The notes beneath the pieces are model-generated. The model saw only the letters and a program-made list of their open reading frames with translations. It was not told the DNA's origin and made no database searches. Both the position numbers and the translations under genes were made by a program. From the NCBI GenBank assembly GCA_024402455.1, contig JAKSTS010000011.1, positions 1 to 29,906 of the forward strand: DNA of 29,906 nucleotides, written 5' to 3'. Source of the DNA: Treponemataceae bacterium (GTDB lineage Bacteria; Spirochaetota; Spirochaetia; Treponematales; Treponemataceae). Positions 8,826 through 16,597 of the stretch are shown in pieces. Position 1 is the stretch's first letter, and each line of letters opens with the position of its first letter.

Positions 8826-10403
8826 ATGAGCAGCATTTTCATCAATCAGATTGGCTTTCTGCCAGATGCAAAAAAAACAGCAGTAATGCCTGCAAAAGAT
8901 AAAACTCCAAGACAGTTTTCAATAATTGATTCAAACCAAAACAAAGTATTTGAAGGTTCAGGCGTTTTTTTTGAAAACGACACACTTTCGGGCGGAAACT
9001 TTTTTCTGTTTGATTTTTCAAGTTTTTCTTCGCCGGGCACCTTTTCAATAATCTCTGAAAATGAAAAAAGCCCGTCATTTGAAATAAAAGCTGATATATA
9101 CAAAAATGTTACTCATTCAGTTTTAAGATATTTTTCTCTTTCACGCTGCGGAGAGCAAATCGTTGACACAAACTGGGGACATCCAAAATGCCACACAGGC
9201 AAAACAAGAATTTATGGCACGACTCAATATATAGAAGCATCAGGCGGCTGGCACGATGCAGGCGACTACGGCCGTTATGTTGTAGCAGGCAGCAAAACAA
9301 TAATGGATCTGCTGCTCGCATATGAACTTTTTGAAAAGAAAAACCCTGACATTTCCGGTTTTGATTTACTTGCAGAAATTCGTTTTGAACTTGAATGGTT
9401 TTTAAAACTTCAGCGTGCAGACGGCGCCGTTTATCATAAAGTATCTTGTGCAAACTTCTGCGGTTTTATTCCACCAGAAGAAGAAACAGATGAATTGATT
9501 GCTTCGCCAGTTTCGACCGCCGCAACAGCCGATTTTGCAGGCAGTCTTGCATATGCCTATAATTTTTTCAAAGATAAAGACAATGATTTTGCACAGAAAC
9601 TTCTGGAAGCAGCAAAAAAAGCTCAAAACTTTCTTGATATAAACTGCGATATTGTTTTTGACAATCCACCGGGAATTACAACAGGAAGTTACAGAGACAT
9701 AAACCTTCAGGACGAACGTTATTTTGCTTTATGCTCACTTTTTGGTGCAACAAAAGACGAAACATATATCGAAAAAGCACTGTACATCCGTCAGAAAGCA
9801 AAAGACATTCATTCAGCACAGAAATGGTCAGAAGATTTTAACTGGGGAAGCGTTGCAGGTTATGGCAGTGAAATTCTTCTAAAAAATAAAGCATTTATAA
9901 AAAACAAGGCTCTGATTGAAGAAATTGCGCAGAGTTTTATAAACCGTTCCAAAATGCTTCTTGCAAAAATTGAAACAAATGCTTTTAGTGTTGCAATTAC
10001 AGACATCCGCTGGGGAAGCAACGGTCAGCTTATGGATGAAGTGCACGCTTTAAAAGTTGCATATAACATTACAAAAAATGAAGATTTAAAAAAAGCTGCA
10101 CAGCTTCAGCTAAACTATCTGTTTGGCAACAATCCGGCTAATTATTGCTATGTTACAGGCTTCGGTTCAACCCCTGTAAAAAACCCGCACCACAGACAGT
10201 CTGCATTTTATAAAAAACCAATGCCAGGCATGCTTTCAGGCGGTCCATGTTCTGCACTTATAGATGAAGAAGCAAAGAAAAACCTGCAGAACAAAGCCCC
10301 TCTTCAATGTTTTATTGATGACAACAAAAGCTACAGCACAAACGAAATTGCAATATACTGGAATTCTCCACTTGTTCTGGCGCTTGCATGGCTTTCAGAC
10401 TGA
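8826..10403 (+). CDS. Glycoside hydrolase family 9 enzyme (beta-glucanase/beta-glucosidase type), apparently cytosolic
   Basis: Inverting hydrolase expected to cleave beta-1,4-linked gluco-oligosaccharides or related substrates. About residues 1-90 look like the N-terminal Ig-like (CelD_N) domain, and 95-525 form the GH9 barrel. Catalytic motifs are intact: GGWHDAGDYGRY with D144 and D147 (base and water-binding), PHHRQSA of the active-site histidine, and NEIAIYWN with E507 as the acid. There is no signal peptide or lipobox. An in-frame TAG at 8820-8822 shows that no longer start exists, so the enzyme should remain in the cytosol and act on imported oligosaccharides rather than on cellulose. 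No clear ribosome site precedes the ATG. The family is certain; the exact substrate (cello-oligosaccharides versus amino-sugar oligomers) is open. Confidence 0.9.
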   Translation: MSSIFINQIGFLPDAKKTAVMPAKDKTPRQFSIIDSNQNKVFEGSGVFFENDTLSGGNFFLFDFSSFSSPGTFSIISENEKSPSFEIKADIYKNVTHSVLRYFSLSRCGEQIVDTNWGHPKCHTGKTRIYGTTQYIEASGGWHDAGDYGRYVVAGSKTIMDLLLAYELFEKKNPDISGFDLLAEIRFELEWFLKLQRADGAVYHKVSCANFCGFIPPEEETDELIASPVSTAATADFAGSLAYAYNFFKDKDNDFAQKLLEAAKKAQNFLDINCDIVFDNPPGITTGSYRDINLQDERYFALCSLFGATKDETYIEKALYIRQKAKDIHSAQKWSEDFNWGSVAGYGSEILLKNKAFIKNKALIEEIAQSFINRSKMLLAKIETNAFSVAITDIRWGSNGQLMDEVHALKVAYNITKNEDLKKAAQLQLNYLFGNNPANYCYVTGFGSTPVKNPHHRQSAFYKKPMPGMLSGGPCSALIDEEAKKNLQNKAPLQCFIDDNKSYSTNEIAIYWNSPLVLALAWLSD

Positions 10404-10481
10404 TTCAAACAGGTTCAAGATTGACTGCACAACTTAAAACACATGTACAGACGCACATTTTTTCATGTCAAAACACACAAA

Positions 10482-10510
10482 TAGACTAAAAACGCGGTTT
10501 ATGTTATGCT
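10482..10510 (+). promoter_or_regulatory. Candidate sigma-70 promoter for guaA
   Basis: TAGACT (10482-10487), a 17-nt spacer and TATGCT (10505-10510) with an extended TG two bases before it. Transcription would start near 10517, giving a leader of about 96 nt that includes the palindrome at 10554-10580. Confidence 0.4.
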
Positions 10511-10553
10511 TTGCACAAATTGAAAAGCAACAGAATCTGCCATTTTATTTTAT

Positions 10554-10580
10554 GTCATTCTGCGCATAATTCAGCATGAC
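10554..10580. repeat. Dispersed palindromic repeat in the guaA leader
   Basis: GTCATTCTG (10554-10562) and CAGCATGAC (10572-10580) form an imperfect palindrome (8 of 9). TTCAGCATGAC at 10570-10580 is identical to the units inside the element at 3095-3446, so this is a dispersed family. The rest of the 10404-10612 spacer holds only the promoter candidate. Confidence 0.6.
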
Positions 10581-10612
10581 AAGACCAGCAGTTTCTGAAA
10601 TAAGGATTCACC

Positions 10613-12469
10613 ATGACAAAAGAAAAAATCGTTGTGCTTGATTTTGGCAGCCAGTACGCACACTTAATTGCAAAACGCTTTCGTATGCTTGGCTATTATT
10701 CTGAAATTGCCCAACCACAGGCAGACCTTTCAACTTTTGAAGGTGCAAAAGGCGTTGTTTTTTCCGGCGGTCCTGCTTCAATTTATGATGCAAACGCCCC
10801 AAAATTTAACAGCGATATTCTTTCTCTTAATATTCCAATTTTGGGCTTATGCTACGGCCACTACGTCGTTCAGCAGGGCTATAACGGCAAAGTTGAAAAA
10901 GCAGCCGTTGGCGAATTTGGTTTTGCAAAACTGAACTTTAATAAAAGCGTAAAATCGCCGCTTTTTGAAGGAATTGAAGATAACCAGCAGGTTTGGATGA
11001 GCCATCAGGACGGCGTAACAAAACTTGGCGATGGTTTTGAAGTTGTAGGCGCAACAAAAGACTGCCCTTTTGCCGCTTCACACATCCTTGATAAAGTTCG
11101 TTTTTCATTGCAGTTCCATTGCGAAGTAAAAGACACCCCTTGCGGCAACAAGATTTTTGAAAACTTTGCAAAGATTTGCGGAATGAGCCAGAACTGGGAT
11201 CAGGATACGGTGCTTGCAACCATTCTTGAAAACATTAAAATTAACGCCGGCGACAAAAACGTGCTTTTGTTTTTAAGCGGCGGCGTTGACAGCACCATTA
11301 CTTTTGCCCTTTTGAACAAAGCTCTGGGGCAGGAACGGGTTTTGGGCCTGCACATTGATAACGGCTTTATGCGCAAAAACGAAAGTGCTTCCGTTGCAGA
11401 CCTTTACCACAAATTCGGTTTTAACAATTTTATTGTTGAAGACGCAAGCAAAAGCTTTTTGGCCGCAATTGCCGGTTTAACTGACCCGCAGAAAAAACGC
11501 ATGGCAGTTGGCGAAAACTTTATTACCGTGCGCAACGAAGTTGTTGCAAAACAGAATCTTGACGAAAGCCAGTGGCTTTTGGCACAGGGCACTTTGTACC
11601 CGGACATTATTGAAAGCGGCGGAACTGCCAACAGCCACACAATCAAAACTCACCACAACCGCGTTCAGGGCATTCAGGACCTTATTGCAAAAGGCCTTAT
11701 CATTGAACCAATCCGCGACCTTTACAAAGACGAAGTGCGCGCAATCGGTAAAAAACTTGGGCTTAGTGACGAACTTGTTATGCGTCATCCGTTCCCAGGA
11801 CCGGGGCTTTCTATTAATGTTCTGTGTACCGAAGGCAAACAGAGCGAAAAAGATTTGAGCGAACTTGAACTGGCAAAAACAGAAATTGCAGCAATGAACT
11901 TTGGGCTTGATAAGCTTGCCGTTGCTGATGTTCTGCCAGTACGTTCAGTTGGCGTTCAGGGCGACTTCCGAACTTACCGTTTCCCGGCAGCCCTCAGATT
12001 TGAAGAAACACAGAACGGTTTTTACGCACTTCCCTGCCCTTACTGGGAAGAAATTGAAAAAGTTTCCAGCAGCGTATGCAATGCGTCAAAATATATAAAC
12101 CGCACAGTTTTGCGCCTGTACCAGAAACCGGGTGCACAGCTGAAACTGCAGGAAGGCTATTGCACAAAAGACCGTTTAGACCAGCTGCGTGAAGCCGACA
12201 ACATTGTATTAACCGAACTTAAAAAAGCCGGCTGGTACAATAAAATCTTCCAGCACCTAACAATTATTCTTCCTTATGCTTCAAGCAGCAGCCGCTGTTC
12301 GTTTGTTTTGCGCCCTGTTTGCAGCGAAGACGTTATGACCGCCCGGTTTGCACAACTGCCCAAAGAACTGCTTTCAACAATTGTTGAACAGACAGCAGCC
12401 CTGCCGTTTGTAGACGCAATTTATTTTGATGCAACAAACAAGCCGCCAGCAACATTCGGTTGGGAATAA
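10613..12469 (+). CDS. guaA: GMP synthase (glutamine-hydrolysing), long eukaryote-like form
   Basis: Converts XMP to GMP using glutamine and ATP in purine synthesis. The N-terminal glutamine amidotransferase has the triad C80 (GLCYGH), H169 and E171. The last two sit in FHCEV, where most homologues have HPE. The ATP pyrophosphatase domain shows the P-loop SGGVDS at 222-227 and IKTHHN further on. At 618 residues it is about 100 longer than the usual bacterial enzyme (near 525). It carries the expanded dimerisation region and the ending TNKPPATFGWE, close to the TSKPPGTTEWE ending of the human enzyme. AAGGA lies 8 nt before the ATG. Codons are visibly richer in G and C than in neighbouring genes, which could reflect transfer. 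The function is secure. Confidence 0.95.
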   Translation: MTKEKIVVLDFGSQYAHLIAKRFRMLGYYSEIAQPQADLSTFEGAKGVVFSGGPASIYDANAPKFNSDILSLNIPILGLCYGHYVVQQGYNGKVEKAAVGEFGFAKLNFNKSVKSPLFEGIEDNQQVWMSHQDGVTKLGDGFEVVGATKDCPFAASHILDKVRFSLQFHCEVKDTPCGNKIFENFAKICGMSQNWDQDTVLATILENIKINAGDKNVLLFLSGGVDSTITFALLNKALGQERVLGLHIDNGFMRKNESASVADLYHKFGFNNFIVEDASKSFLAAIAGLTDPQKKRMAVGENFITVRNEVVAKQNLDESQWLLAQGTLYPDIIESGGTANSHTIKTHHNRVQGIQDLIAKGLIIEPIRDLYKDEVRAIGKKLGLSDELVMRHPFPGPGLSINVLCTEGKQSEKDLSELELAKTEIAAMNFGLDKLAVADVLPVRSVGVQGDFRTYRFPAALRFEETQNGFYALPCPYWEEIEKVSSSVCNASKYINRTVLRLYQKPGAQLKLQEGYCTKDRLDQLREADNIVLTELKKAGWYNKIFQHLTIILPYASSSSRCSFVLRPVCSEDVMTARFAQLPKELLSTIVEQTAALPFVDAIYFDATNKPPATFGWE

Positions 12470-12473
12470 AAAC

Positions 12474-12521
12474 AAAAAAAACGGCATATCTTGCCGCAAA
12501 AGCATGATATGCCGTTTTTTT
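12474..12521. terminator. Bidirectional rho-independent terminator between convergent genes
   Basis: ACGGCATATC (12481-12490) pairs perfectly with GATATGCCGT (12506-12515), flanked by an A run before and a T run after. It can end guaA on the + strand and the convergent gene on the - strand. Confidence 0.88.
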
Positions 12522-12629
12522 AGAAATATCTGATGTTGGTTCAATGCATTTTTTTTAGCGATGCAAGCATTTGCCAAAATTACCGCATAAAACCAGCTGT
12601 GCAAATAAAAAATTCAAAACAGAAAAAAT

Positions 12630-13352
12630 CTATTTATACAAACCAGGTCCAAAGAATACATCGTTAAAGAAAGACTTTGTCTTTTCCGGTCCCATTACAG
12701 CCTTAAATACATCAGTAGAAACGCCACCGGCATCAACAAGCTTGTCTGAATAATCCTGTGTAAGCTGCCATTTTTTCTTTAAATCTTCTCCAGTAAGAGG
12801 CTTTAATTCTTTTTCCATCTGAATAAAAGTCAGAAGATTTTTTTCAAAAAGTTCAATTATGCGGTCATCTGTATCTGGCGCAGTATTTTTTGCAGTACAA
12901 ACAGGGCGAATTGGATCATACCAGCAAGGCTGAACAGGCATATCCGGTAAATCGTCAAGTTCAGCTTTATTTTTTTTGAACAATTCCATATAGCTGTTAT
13001 ATGTTTCATCTTCGTGCGGAACCAATGAATAGATTTCGTTGAGGAACATTCGTTTTTCTTTCATGTACATATAATCTGTAGACATAAGTGGAAGATTTTT
13101 AAAAAATGGAGTTATTACAAAACTATCCATCTGCATTGCTTCAGATTCAGGACATGTCATAACAAGAAGATTTCCTACACCCTTTACCTCAAACTGGCGA
13201 ACTGTATAGTCCATTTTCTGAATGCTCAAGAATTTAAAATCTTTTGTATCAAGTTCTTTAAGCTCGTAATTATCGTTCATAATCTTTAAGCCGAGCTCCA
13301 TGCGCTTTTCGATAGCTTTTTTGTTTACGTCAAAAATTGAATTATCTGCCAT
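12630..13352 (-). CDS. Unrecognised protein with a sequence pattern recalling ferredoxin-dependent bilin reductases
   Basis: A soluble 240-residue protein with no signal peptide or membrane helix. The ATG at 13352 is chosen because GGAGG (13358-13362) lies 5 nt upstream; a TTG four codons earlier is the only longer option. I do not recognise a confident family. By eye, the order of features resembles HY2/PcyA-type bilin reductases. Residues 75-100 (MDSFVITPFF, NLPL, STDYMYM) parallel the strand pair with the catalytic Asp, here D93. The C-terminus (ELKPLTGE, a helix, STDVFKAVMG, then NDVFF) parallels the family's closing helices. The PcyA active-site His is not evident. No heme oxygenase or phytochrome gene is nearby. 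The gene stands alone behind palindrome-rich DNA and ends at the shared terminator. The gene is certainly real; its function is a low-confidence inference. Confidence 0.75.
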   Translation of the reverse strand: MADNSIFDVNKKAIEKRMELGLKIMNDNYELKELDTKDFKFLSIQKMDYTVRQFEVKGVGNLLVMTCPESEAMQMDSFVITPFFKNLPLMSTDYMYMKEKRMFLNEIYSLVPHEDETYNSYMELFKKNKAELDDLPDMPVQPCWYDPIRPVCTAKNTAPDTDDRIIELFEKNLLTFIQMEKELKPLTGEDLKKKWQLTQDYSDKLVDAGGVSTDVFKAVMGPEKTKSFFNDVFFGPGLYK

Positions 13353-13408
13353 TTGGGCCTCCAAAATTTTTTTTTAAGATACCATAAAGGTATCCTTGAA
13401 ATTAAAAA

Positions 13409-13428
13409 TTTTAGTGAACTCACTAAAA
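13409..13428. promoter_or_regulatory. Perfect 20-bp palindrome, operator candidate
   Basis: TTTTAGTGA-AC-TCACTAAAA is symmetric over 9+2+9 bases and lies 57 nt upstream of the start at 13352. A second small inverted repeat, GATACC/GGTATC (13378-13394), lies between it and the gene. It is probably a repressor or activator site; the regulator is not known. Confidence 0.5.
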
Positions 13429-13469
13429 AACCGACCGTTATTCTATAAAATAAAAAAAGAAGTTTCAAG

Positions 13470-13548
13470 TAGTTGATTTAATCAACTATATATTACTAAA
13501 AAATCACTGAAGAACCTCGACGTAGAGCGTTCGAGGTATCGTCGTTCT
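13470..13548. repeat. Cluster of palindromes in the spacer upstream of the orphan gene
   Basis: TAGTTGAT-TTA-ATCAACTA (13470-13488) is perfect. Further on, CCTCGA (13515-13520) pairs with TCGAGG (13531-13536), while an overlapping alternative pairs AGAAC (13511-13515) with GTTCT (13544-13548) and CGACG (13518-13522) with CGTCG (13540-13544). The two foldings are mutually exclusive. No gene is seen in 13353-13652. Confidence 0.4.
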
Positions 13549-13587
13549 AAAAGGAAATTGCACTCCAAAACAGCATAGACATGCAAA

Positions 13588-13631
13588 CAAAAAAAGCCCG
13601 ACTAATAAGAAGTTCTTACAAGCCAGGCTTT
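13588..13631 (-). terminator. Terminator of the sugar transporter operon
   Basis: Read on the - strand, AAAGCCTG and CGGGCTTT (13624-13631 and 13593-13600 on the + strand) form a stem with one G-T pair, followed by a T run. It begins 22 nt after the mmsB stop codon. Confidence 0.75.
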
Positions 13632-13652
13632 ATGTCTAATCAATAATAATGA

Positions 13653-14909
13653 TTATGCTTTCTTGCGCTTAGAAACCATATCAAAAATTACAGCACCAAG
13701 AAGAACTGCACCTTTTGCAACTTTCTGAATATCTGTTGACCAGCCGATCAAAGACATGCCGTTATTCAAAACGCCCATTACAAACGCACCGACTACGGCA
13801 CCCATAATTGTACCAATACCACCGGCAGCAGCTGCACCACCAATGTAACATGAAGCGATGGCATCAAGCTCGAAACCGTCGCCGGCTTTTGGTGTTGCAG
13901 AACCGTTTCGTGCAGAAAGCACAATGCCGGCCACAGCAGACAAAAAGCCCATGTTTGTATAAACCCAGAAGAATACGCGCTTTGTATTAATGCCAGAAAG
14001 ACGTGCTGCTTTTTCGTTGCCACCAAGCGCATAAACCTGACGACCTGCAACAGTCTTGCTTGTAATAAAGTGATAAATTCCAACGATAATAGCAACAAGA
14101 ATTAAAACCATAGGAAGTCCGTTATTTCTTGCAAGTTTGTACAGAATAAACCACATAATCAACAAAATTACAACAAGCTTTACGATTCGCTGCCACAATG
14201 GATTTGTCGGAAAATCGTATTTCTGTTTAGTTTTATGGCTTTTAATTTCTGCAAGAATAATTAAAACAGTTGCAATTACAGCTACAAAAATTGTTACCAA
14301 ATCAATATGCGGAGTTTTTGCCATAACCTGTTCAAAAAGGTCAGTTCCACGCGCTTCATTTAGTCTTGTAATCTGTTCAGCTGATGCAAAGAAAGGAACT
14401 TTAATTGTCTTGAAAAAGCCAGTACCAATAAAGTTATACAACGCAGGTGTAGGACCTTTTGTCTGGGCTTTAAGCATTGTATATGTCAAACCACGCCCCA
14501 TAAGCATAGTAGCAAGCGTTACAACAAACGGCGGAATATGAAGTTCAGAAATAAAGAAACCAACAAATGCACCAGAAGCCGTGCCGACAAGCAAAGCAAC
14601 AAGAAAAGCCAGAAGAACCGGCCAGCCTAAATCAACAACCAGAATGGCAGAACAGGCACCAGTCAAAGCAACGATTGAACCGACACCCAAATCTACGTTT
14701 CCAGTAAGTACACAAAGAAGCATACCTACGGCAAGAATAACGACATAACCATTCTGCATGATAATATTGTTGATATTTACTGGAGAAGCATTTTTTCCAC
14801 CAGTAAAGACATAGAAAATGAAGAAGATTGCTACTAAGGCAATAACCATACCAAACTGTTTGATATCAATATTGACTACTTTTTTCTTTTCTAAAGATTT
14901 ATATTCCAT
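13653..14909 (-). CDS. mmsB: Sugar ABC transporter permease (MmsB/GguB-like)
   Basis: Membrane channel of a monosaccharide importer. The 418-residue protein is rich in hydrophobic segments, about ten in number. It contains family-typical stretches such as GMLLCVLTGNVDLGVGS near residues 60-77 and GGNEKAARLSGIN near 300. An extra loop around residues 160-215 makes it longer than ribose or galactose permeases (about 330) and matches the MmsB/GguB subgroup. The start is 2 nt after the stop of the ATPase gene, with GAGGAG inside the end of that gene as its ribosome site, so the two are translationally coupled. A terminator follows. Substrate is inferred only from the ChvE-like binding protein of the operon. 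Confidence 0.88.
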   Translation of the reverse strand: MEYKSLEKKKVVNIDIKQFGMVIALVAIFFIFYVFTGGKNASPVNINNIIMQNGYVVILAVGMLLCVLTGNVDLGVGSIVALTGACSAILVVDLGWPVLLAFLVALLVGTASGAFVGFFISELHIPPFVVTLATMLMGRGLTYTMLKAQTKGPTPALYNFIGTGFFKTIKVPFFASAEQITRLNEARGTDLFEQVMAKTPHIDLVTIFVAVIATVLIILAEIKSHKTKQKYDFPTNPLWQRIVKLVVILLIMWFILYKLARNNGLPMVLILVAIIVGIYHFITSKTVAGRQVYALGGNEKAARLSGINTKRVFFWVYTNMGFLSAVAGIVLSARNGSATPKAGDGFELDAIASCYIGGAAAAGGIGTIMGAVVGAFVMGVLNNGMSLIGWSTDIQKVAKGAVLLGAVIFDMVSKRKKA

Positions 14910-14911
14910 CT

Positions 14912-16468
14912 TTAAGCTCCTCTATTTGCATTATGGTCAACAATACACTTCATGATGTTAACCTGATTCATATTTGCTTTATCAAGCTCACCTGCAATTT
15001 CACCTTCGTTAATAACATAAACTCTGTCACAAGTTCCAATTATTTCCGGCATTTCAGATGAAATTACAATTACAGCCTTACCGGCTTTTGCAAGTTCATT
15101 AATAACACAGTAGATTTCATATTTTGCACCAACATCAATACCGCGTGTCGGTTCATCAAGAATCAACACATCTGGCTGCGTCATCATCCATTTTGCAAGA
15201 ACAACTTTTTGCTGGTTTCCACCGGAAAGATTTCCTACAGTCTGATTGATTGACGGTGTTTTAATGTCAATTCTCTTACGATAATCTTCTGCATCAAGAA
15301 TTTCTTTATTGCTGTCAACAACGCCGTTTTTGCTGAAGAAATTTCTTAAAGCAGCCATTGTCATGTTCTGTTTAATATCTTCGATTAGAACAAGCCCATA
15401 ATTCTTTCTGTCTTCAGATGTATATGCAATTTTATTGTCAGTTGCATCTCTTACAGAATTAATTTTAACCTGTTTGCCATGCATATAAATTTCACCGGAA
15501 ATTTTCTGTCCCCAGGATTTTCCGAAAATGCTCATCGCAAGTTCTGTACGACCAGCACCCATAAGTCCTGCAAGACCTACAACTTCGCCAGAACGGACAT
15601 TAAAATTAACATTTTTAATAAAATGTCTGTCCGGATCTTCCGGATGATATACATTCCAGTTCTTTACTTCAAGAATTACATCACCAATTTTTACATTTTC
15701 TCTAAGCGGATAGCGGTTTGTTAATTCACGTCCAACCATTCCCTTGATGATTCTTTCTTCGCTGATATCATCAACACCTTTTTTAAGTGTTTCAATTGAT
15801 TTGCCGTCACGAATAACTGTAATCGAATCAGCGATTGCATTAATTTCATTCAATTTATGCGAAATCATAATACAGGTAATTCCCTGTTTTTTTAGATCCC
15901 TCAAAATATCAAGAAGATGAGCTGATTCTTCATCATTTAAAGATGCAGTCGGTTCGTCAAGAATCAGCAGTTCAACTTTTTTTGCCAGAGCCTTTGCAAT
16001 TTCAATTAACTGCTGTTTTCCAACACCAAGGCTCATTACAGGTGCATTTATATTTTCATGTTCAAGGCCAACTTTTTTAAGCATTTCCATAGCCTTTACA
16101 CGAGTTTTATCCCAGTCAATTACGCCTTTGCATATCTTCTGTTCATTTCCCATAAAAATATTTTCAGCAACAGAAAGATAAGGGCTTAAAGCAAGTTCCT
16201 GATGTATAATAACAATGCCTTTTTCTTCACTTACTTTATTATTATGAAATTTACATTCTTCGCCGTTATAAATAATTTCCCCGGAATATGTTCCATAAGG
16301 ATAAATACCGGAAAGAAGGTTCATCAACGTTGATTTTCCGGCACCATTTTCGCCAACAAGAGCATGAATCTCGCCTCTGTTAACAACAAGATTTACATTA
16401 TCCAATGCCCTTACGCCAGGAAATTCTTTCGTGATGTTTTTCATTCTTAAAATTACATCATCAGACAT
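14912..16468 (-). CDS. mmsA: Sugar ABC transporter ATP-binding protein with two nucleotide-binding domains (MmsA/GguA-like)
   Basis: Drives sugar import. The 518-residue protein contains two ABC domains in tandem, the layout of the carbohydrate CUT2 class. The first has Walker [10 protein letters not shown] (39-47), a degenerate signature SLGVGKQQL, Walker [10 protein letters not shown] and the switch ISHKL. The second has a changed Walker A ([10 protein letters not shown]) lacking the usual Lys, an intact LSGGNQQK signature and Walker [15 protein letters not shown]. The pattern of one degenerate site is normal for this class. GGGGA lies about 8 nt before the ATG. It is separated from chvE by two strong hairpins and is tightly coupled to mmsB. 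Confidence 0.92.
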   Translation of the reverse strand: MSDDVILRMKNITKEFPGVRALDNVNLVVNRGEIHALVGENGAGKSTLMNLLSGIYPYGTYSGEIIYNGEECKFHNNKVSEEKGIVIIHQELALSPYLSVAENIFMGNEQKICKGVIDWDKTRVKAMEMLKKVGLEHENINAPVMSLGVGKQQLIEIAKALAKKVELLILDEPTASLNDEESAHLLDILRDLKKQGITCIMISHKLNEINAIADSITVIRDGKSIETLKKGVDDISEERIIKGMVGRELTNRYPLRENVKIGDVILEVKNWNVYHPEDPDRHFIKNVNFNVRSGEVVGLAGLMGAGRTELAMSIFGKSWGQKISGEIYMHGKQVKINSVRDATDNKIAYTSEDRKNYGLVLIEDIKQNMTMAALRNFFSKNGVVDSNKEILDAEDYRKRIDIKTPSINQTVGNLSGGNQQKVVLAKWMMTQPDVLILDEPTRGIDVGAKYEIYCVINELAKAGKAVIVISSEMPEIIGTCDRVYVINEGEIAGELDKANMNQVNIMKCIVDHNANRGA

Positions 16469-16496
16469 ATTTTAATTTCCCCTTTTATATTTTTAC

Positions 16497-16575
16497 AAAA
16501 AAAGCAGTGATTGCATAAATCTGAACAATCACTGCTTATGTGCATTTCTTAAAATTGCAGTTTTAAGAAATGCAC
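16497..16575 (-). terminator. Tandem hairpins between chvE and mmsA: mRNA-stabilising stem plus partial terminator
   Basis: On the - strand the first hairpin is a perfect 15-bp stem (16540-16554 with 16561-16575) with a 6-nt loop. The second, AAGCAGTGATTG with CAATCACTGCTT (16502-16513 and 16526-16537), ends in a T run and is a textbook rho-independent terminator. Since mmsA has no evident promoter of its own, read-through is likely. The arrangement would keep binding-protein mRNA in excess. Confidence 0.85.
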
Positions 16576-16597
16576 TTTCAACAAACTAAACAGCAGA

